From positions 55,080,395 to 55,144,394 of the forward strand of contig NC_088912.1 in NCBI RefSeq assembly GCF_963576675.1: a stretch of DNA of 64,000 nucleotides. Direction: 5' to 3'. The position numbers and the translations under genes were made by a program. The stretch's first letter is position 1, and every line of letters begins with the position of its first letter. The notes below the pieces were generated by a model. The model did no database searches. It saw only the letters and a list, made by a program, of their open reading frames with translations, and had not been told where the DNA came from. Origin of the DNA: Euphorbia lathyris (taxonomy: Eukaryota > Streptophyta > Magnoliopsida > Malpighiales > Euphorbiaceae). Below are positions 58,500 through 64,000 of this stretch, piece by piece.

Positions 58500-59345
58500 A
58501 AAAGGACAAAACAAATCGATGCGATGTACAGGTTTTTGACCATTTTTCCTTCAATGAAGAATGAAAAAATATATGATGCTCACTGTCCAGTTTATACTAA
58601 ACATAAATAAAATGTATGTCAGAACATGTAAAAAGGACACCAGATTAATGATACTGATTTTTTTCCTCAGAAATTACAAAATGAAAGTCTAAAGAATTCA
58701 AAACAAATTTATGAAGGTAAGAGAAGCCAAGATACCTTTACATGGGTACTTGGGAAGGCAGAGGTACGGAGAGTTTCCCGAGTTTCATCAACCATTTTAC
58801 ATTTTGGTATGCTTAATATGAAGGCTGCTTGATCAGCAGTGGCAGCCATAGATATTACCATCGCAGATATAGTTAAAATCACTGATTTATAAACCATAGA
58901 GGTACGGAGAGTTTCCTGAGTTTCGCTCAATTAGTAGACTGTTCTCCCGTAACATATCGATGCGATGTACATGTTTTTTGACCACTTTTCCTGCAATGAA
59001 GAATGAAAAAAATATATGATGATCACTGTCCAGTTTATACTAAAAATAAATAAAATGCATGTCAGAACATGTAAAAAGGACACCAGATTAATGATACTAA
59101 TTTTTTCTTCAGAAATTACAAAATGAAAGTCTAAAGAATTCAAAACAAATTTATGAAGGTGAGAGAAGCCAAGATACCTTTACATGGGTACTTGGGAAGG
59201 CAGAGGTACAGAGAGTTTCCTGAGTTTCATCAACCATTTTACGTTTTGCTATGCTTAATATGAAGGCTGCTTGATCAGCAGTGGCAGCCGTAGATGTTAC
59301 CATCACAGATACAGTTAAAATCAATGATTTACAAACCATAACACT
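58500..59345. repeat. Tandem duplication of about 450 bp including an exon-like segment
   Basis: 58515-58900 and 58963-59340 share CGATGCGATGTACA, CACTGTCCAGTTTATACTAAA, TTTATGAAGGT(A/G)AGAGAAGCC and the coding-like block that follows. Differences are scattered, so the duplication is not recent. Confidence 0.8.
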
Positions 59346-59470
59346 GTTTTCTTCTGCTTGACCATCAGTAAGACCATCATACAATTCTGATATCAAGCTC
59401 AAAAATTCTGCACATAATTCATAGTTCTTCTCCTTCCCACGTTTTGTCCCCAAATTGTTTAGTTCTACAG
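59160..59470 (-). pseudogene. Host-gene exon fragment, unidentified
   Basis: Minus strand reads GTKRGKEKNYELCAEFLSLISELYDG, then MVCKSLILTVSVMVTSTAATADQAAFILSIAKRKMVDETQ and PSTHVKV before a GTATCTT splice-donor-like site at about 59178. Composition is protein-like, and the last part is repeated at 58709-58930 with changes that keep the frame largely open. I do not recognise the family. It is probably part of an exon of a larger, displaced host gene. Confidence 0.4.
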
Positions 59471-60098
59471 TTTACATACCTGATAACAAAAATAGAGGGG
59501 AAAAAATGATCTTCAAAGGAAAGAGAGTGTTACATCATTAAGTAATCAACCCAAAAGACTAAAATGATTAATACTACATCAATTGAATAATCATGAATTA
59601 AAACATTGTACTTGACAAATTTCAAATTGAGCATCTATAGGCAAGCACGGGTTGAGTAGAGCTCCGATTCTCAAAACCAATATTAGAACTGTTTGCCTTT
59701 CTTTACTTCTTTTCAGTTTCACTCTATACAAACTTAATATTTTCTAGATATAACCAGTGAAACAGAGAAGAAGGGGGAACAAATTCAGGATTTTTGACCT
59801 AATTCAAAAGCAAAGAGAAAAGGAAATGGAAGATCTGAATAATACCAGATATTTCAATAACGAAGCAACCAACTCACAGATCTGTGTATTTCAGTCCTAG
59901 AAAATGGTTCGAGTTTTACAATCAATGAGGAAAGACCTGCGAAATAGCATAAATTAAAAAGTTGATCAACATATTTGTAAAAAAAGAGGGAAGAGGTACT
60001 GAAAATGAGCGAGGAGCAACTGAAAATGAAATCTGAAAAAAAAAATCATACTTGAACATAGATCAACGTTCTTCTGCCAGGGAAAGAGGAATGAGAGA

Positions 60099-60377
60099 AT
60101 GCAATCGGGAATCATCGAACAGGTTGATAGGTTGGCTTCTGAAACTAAAACTATAGTAGGACACAACTTAGACCCTACTCCATGGCACATTTTTCCACCC
60201 AAACCCTTCAACGAACAAGCACGCCATGGTCGAGCTTACACGATTATTCAATGTTCATATCTTACGTGTACCACCTCCTCCCAGCAACTTCCTTCTCGTA
60301 TATCCTCCCAAAACTCTCAAACCAATGCTCATTGCCTCGATTTTTTCTGGTTCATCCATCGCGATCTAAAACCCTAG
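60099..60377 (+). CDS. Possible protein or exon fragment, unidentified (92 aa)
   Basis: MQSGIIEQVDRLASETKTIV... then TPWHIFPPKPFNEQARHGRAYTII and QCSYLTCT have protein-like composition and codon structure, unlike chance ORFs nearby. The end (from about residue 60) looks less convincing. No domain recognised; it may be a retrocopied or duplicated exon. Confidence 0.35.
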   Translation: MQSGIIEQVDRLASETKTIVGHNLDPTPWHIFPPKPFNEQARHGRAYTIIQCSYLTCTTSSQQLPSRISSQNSQTNAHCLDFFWFIHRDLKP

Positions 60378-60904
60378 GCCCAATCTAGTGTAACCATGGA
60401 GCATTTAATGGAGGCGAAGAATTTTGCTGCTTTTCGTGTTGTTTGTTCCGACCGGTAGATCGCAGTTTGAAGTTGAGAGAGTAGATGATAGAGGAGATGG
60501 GAAATACAGCGGTGGAAGATGAATAGGTAGGCAGAAGATGACAAAGGGAACCCTATGGGAAAACCGCAATGACCAAAATAACCCCATGTGAAAAGACTAA
60601 AAGCAGCTTTGTAGTACGACGCCGTTTTGGAGTGAGGTGTAAGGAGCTGAAAGGTGTACAGGAGAGAATGGCGGAAAGACCATAAAGGGCCTCAAGGGTA
60701 TGATGAAAAGACCGAAAAAACCAGAAAAAGATGAAGGAATAAAATAAAAGAGGGGTGTAATTGGAAAAATTTGGAAAAGTATACCAATTTTACTGTTGGA
60801 TTGCTTCACTTTTAAAGTCTTTAAATAAATTTTAGTTAAAGAAAAGAATGAATGAAGTGAGAATCTTACAATCAGAAATCTCAAAGACAACTACGACAGT
60901 ATGT

Positions 60905-61173
60905 GTTGGTCTCTTATGAGGTAGGATTAGTTCCAAAGAGGTGAATGAAATTATTGGTTAATTTTAACTTTTTTTCAAATTTGCTCACTTGACGTGTTTC
61001 TATTTGCTAAGCACAGAGGAAAAATTCAAAGTCAGAATCAAGTTCAGATTAGTGACAAATATAGTCTACTGAGCTTGGTTCTGATTTGGAAGAGTGCGTT
61101 CCAACATGTTATTGATTGGACAGAGCTTTTGATGAAACAATGTTTAGTGTTCATGTGATAAACAGTCAGAACC

Positions 61174-61215
<42 letters not shown>

Positions 61216-61410
61216 GTATAATATAAGTGTTAGAGCATAAATAATCAGAAACAGTAAAGACAGAGTTAGAGAATAGTTACTCAGTAGATTTATACTGGTT
61301 CAGCATCTAGCCTACGTCTAGTCCTCAGAATACCTTCTTATGAGCTTTAATCCACTAACGCACTCTTTCACGGGTAGAGCACAAACCTTTACATAATAGC
61401 CAGAGCCTTT
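60905..61410 (-). repeat. Sirevirus LTR fragment
   Basis: Aligns with the first ~500 positions of the Sirevirus LTR (plus orientation), including the block GCCTACGTC(T/C)AGTCC and GGTAGAGCACAAACC. Similarity is lost after about 61410. Contains (GT)n at 61182-61212. Confidence 0.8.
61182..61212. repeat. (GT)n microsatellite
   Basis: About 31 bp of GT dinucleotides within the LTR fragment. Confidence 0.95.
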
Positions 61411-61479
61411 GTAAAGTACATTCCTTTATAGATGGCAAAGGTCTTCTGGTCCAAGGTTTCTATGGTAGTTCTGTTGATT

Positions 61480-63270
61480 GTCAAAAGCCGAATGGATTCA
61501 GTAAGTTGATCAACAACATAAGTTGGTGCTGTCCCAATTTACCGATGGACCTTAATCAGCTCAGAGTTCATCTGCTGGAATTGAGAAGATAGTCTTTCAG
61601 AGAAGTCTTCAACAGATGGCACATTGGTTGGAAGAGCTCGAATTTTGGCTTCAAGAAGATCCATGTGCTGAATAATCATGAGTTGGATTGCTGCCATTCA
61701 ATTAGCAAAGCTGTGAGAGCATTGTTGAGAGACCAAAGCAGCTATTGTGTTGAGGAGAGATTTGATGCTGGACATCTTATTCAACAACTGCATTGTCTCG
61801 CTGACAGAATTTGACTCAACAGAAGGAGCAGAGGTTGAGGAGGCAGAAGCATGCGACTTAGCCATATTAGCTACGAAAGCAAAGGTAGCTTCCAATATCT
61901 TCTTCCCTTCAGAAGTTCATTCAGAAATGAAGGAGAAGAGGCTTGCTGTTGGAGGTTGGCAGCAGTTGGTGGGATCTGGATTGGGCCAGCGCCCGTCTCA
62001 GAGGCTGGTGCCGTAGCCTGTTTTGTCGGTATGGATGAGGAAGGTAGTGGAATTTGAGGAGTGGTATCCAAACCAGAAACATGAGCCTCATTTTTGTCAG
62101 AAGCTTGCTCAGAAGGATGAGAAGTATTTTGAGCAGAGGTAGGGATTTTAGAGTTTGTGCCCAAGTTGGGTTCATAGTAGGCTTGTTCCCCAGAGTTAGG
62201 AATAGAGGCTTGATTTTCCATGTGTGGCTCATCAGCCAGGTTGTCATCATTTTGGCAAGAGGGGAAAAGTATTTCTATAGAATCAGGATCAAGTGCAGAG
62301 TCTTGATCGGAGGAGGTTTCCTTAGCAAAGCTGACCTTGAGCTTGTCACTCTTCTTTTTAAACCTCATTGTGGGCTTAGCCTTTTTGGGTTCGGAAGGTG
62401 GATTTTGGGCTAGCTCAGAGGTATTAAGAGTAGATGATGTCGGAGGAGGAGGAGTTGTCTGCCTTGTGCCGCAAAATGAAGGTACGTTATGCAATTATGA
62501 AGGGAAAATGATATCGACCCAATTGAGCTGGTTGTTTGGCCTAGAAGTGTCACCGATAAAGGCATTAGGAAGTTTAGCCTTGCTTAAATTGAGCATCTTT
62601 TTCAGAGCTGCAGCCTCTTCTGTAGGTATTTCTCCCTCAGTAGGAGTTTCAGCATGCTTCTTCCCATTCCCTTTGTCCTTAGAGTTTGCTGGAGTTGCTT
62701 CAGGAACAATAATTCTCAAAAGGGCAGCACTGAGGGGCTTGAGCCTGACTGTTGTGGGTTTCTTGTTGAGGGGATATTCCTCAGATGAGATCTCAGAGCC
62801 AGTTCTTTTGGAGGGCTTTAGAGATTTGGAAGTTCTGGTCGACTTTTGCTCAGCAGCCTTGTGTTTGACTGTAGTGGGTTTCTTGTTGAGTGGCTGTTCC
62901 TCAGATGAAATCTCAGAGGCAGTTCTTTTGGAGGGCATTGGATATTTGGAATTTTTGGTCGACTTTTGTTCAGTAGCCTTGCGTTTTCTCCCTTTTCCTT
63001 TCTGCTTGTGTACAACAAAATCTTCTTCTTCTATAGCACATTCAACAGGTTTTTGTACCTTGCTATCTATTAAGCCATTTAGCACATCTATAGTAATTTC
63101 ACTTCCAGAAACTGAATCCTTTACACCAAATTTGATTTCGTAATTTCTAAGGATTTACGTGATGAGGGAAGGGAGCCAAGAACGTACTGCACAGAGCACC
63201 TTTGAAGAGCTCCAATCAAGAAGACTGGAAGATTCAGAGGCTTATTTTCTGGCATTAATGTAGTGATTGC
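61480..63270 (-). pseudogene. Sirevirus env-like ORF, N-terminally deleted, with internal tandem repeat
   Basis: Reads leftwards from about 63270 (KPLNLPVFLIGAL, matching KPLNMPVFLIGAF of the copy at 5868-2660). The frame open at 63085-62495 is Lys/Ser-rich with two adjacent copies of a ~38-residue unit (each has SKRT-SEISSEE-PLNKKPTTV). A stop follows, then a Pro/Ser/Gln-rich frame 62494-61871 and SETMQLLNKMSSIKSLLNT (61800) matching MQLLTELKGLKELMS of the first copy. About 200 N-terminal residues are absent. No membrane segment is evident. Confidence 0.7.
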
Positions 63271-63429
63271 GCATGTGTTTTAGCCAATATTAATGATGAA
63301 GGTGACATCATCCTAGTCACTAAGTTAACTACGCGTGCTAACCCTAGATGATGTGGTATGTTATTTAGAGGAGACACATATCATATAGGCAAGTTATCAT
63401 TTAGAGGTATGCATATAACTCAGAGCTAT

Positions 63430-63942
63430 TGAAGAGGATTGAACATACTTATCGATTCTCTCAGAGCACAAAATTGTTCTCGTGCCAGAGGCTTAGTGAA
63501 GATATCAGCAAGTTGTTCTTCAAAGGGTATATAGATCAATTTAATTTCTCCCTTAAGTATATGCTCCTTGATGAAGTGATGTCTTATTTGACATGTTTCA
63601 TCTTGCTATGCTAGATTGGATACTAGGATAGATCAATAGCAATTTTGTTGTCACACATGACATCAATAGTCTTTGTCTTTAATCCAAAATCTTCTAGCTG
63701 CTGCTTGATCTAGAGGACTTGGGCAACACAGCTTCCAGCAGTAATGTACTCAGCTTCTGTGGTTGACAATGCTATAGAGGATTGCTTCTTGCTGAACCAA
63801 GATACTAAGCTGCTTCTGAGAAAGTGACATCCTCCATAAGTACTTTTTCTTTCAAGCTTATCTCATCCGTAGTCAGCATCCATGTATCCCAGAAGAGTGA
63901 ACTCAGATGTATTGGGATACCATAAACATGTATTCACAGAAC
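63430..63942 (-). pseudogene. Sirevirus RNase H fragment
   Basis: Reverse complement matches the first Sirevirus across 6380-6757 plus 12610-12720 (for example the block giving SWFSKKQSS and the tRNA-independent WYPNT segment). Frame is broken. It ends abruptly at the LTR start at 63943. Confidence 0.75.
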
Positions 63943-64000
63943 CTTGTTGGTCCCTTATAACGTAACAAATTAGTTCCAAGGGGGGATAGGAACTATTTAA
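63943..64000 (-). repeat. Start of another Sirevirus LTR, cut by window edge
   Basis: TGTTGGTCCCTTATAACG... followed by TTAGTTCCAAGGGGGG, the start of the same LTR family as 16807 and 60905. Orientation minus; the rest is outside. Confidence 0.8.

Larger units (their letters stand above)
60905..63942 (-). mobile_element. Rearranged third Sirevirus (LTR fragment, env-like ORFs, RNase H fragment)
   Basis: LTR fragment 60905-61410 (TGTTGGTCTCTTAT... matching 16807 on, cut short), env-like ORFs 61480-63270 and RNase H 63430-63900 on the minus strand, in the order of the first Sirevirus. Gag, protease, integrase and most RT are absent. The junction with the LTR start at 63943 is exact at TGTTGG. 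Confidence 0.8.

Overview
The window is nuclear DNA of a flowering plant, almost certainly a eudicot. It is AT-rich and carries plant-type LTR retrotransposons (Sirevirus and Angela-like Ty1/copia, Tat and Athila Ty3/gypsy), a plant RPA-bearing Helitron, an Emigrant-like MITE, a tRNA-derived SINE, and one intact plant-type housekeeping gene, the chaperonin subunit CCT4 (22131-23732, +). The species cannot be named from the sequence.

Layout. 1-18241: a nested retrotransposon stack. A minus-strand Sirevirus (5' LTR 16807-18241; gag, pol and an env-like ORF running leftwards) is interrupted inside its RNase H by a complete plus-strand Tat element (6758-12604, 476-bp LTRs, ATCCT target duplication). 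At its left end it is cut by the LTR tip of an Angela-like copia (2382-2555), itself split by a second, minus-strand Tat element whose LTR and gag (1-2381) run off the window. 18242-21060: a copia remnant and a truncated Athila element (LTR, PBS, partial gag). 21234-21409: MITE. 21412-27731: CCT4 with its promoter, and downstream DNA with a SINE. 27737-37590: a complete, decayed Angela-like copia on the minus strand with a CTCCT target duplication; its left LTR holds a 363-bp tandem duplication.

38761 to about 52 kb: a minus-strand Helitron with an RPA1-like gene and a Rep/helicase, both broken mainly by C-to-T type nonsense changes and one homopolymer slip. Just upstream of Rep on the same strand lie three diverged ORFs (A 46428-46886, B 49611-50072, C 50600-51051). 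They share a fold pattern like a double-stranded-RNA-binding motif plus a C-terminal helix. A fourth member (D, 54259-56754) lies further right; it has a spliced last exon with a basic nuclear-localisation-like stretch and is split by a solo Sirevirus LTR (54618-56103, GCACA target duplication). A 0.8-kb fold-back inverted repeat sits between A and B, and a shorter relative lies at 57976-58293. This gene family is the least explained and most interesting part of the window.

56.8-60.9 kb is AT-rich DNA with a duplicated exon-like fragment. 60905-64000 holds a rearranged third Sirevirus (LTR fragment, env-like ORFs, RNase H fragment) abutting the start of another LTR at 63943.

How the parts work together: CCT4 is the only gene that looks intact and host-functional. 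The rest is a record of successive insertions. The Tat element at 6758 is the youngest (one difference seen between its LTRs), although it cannot encode a capsid and has several stops in pol, so it was probably mobilised in trans.
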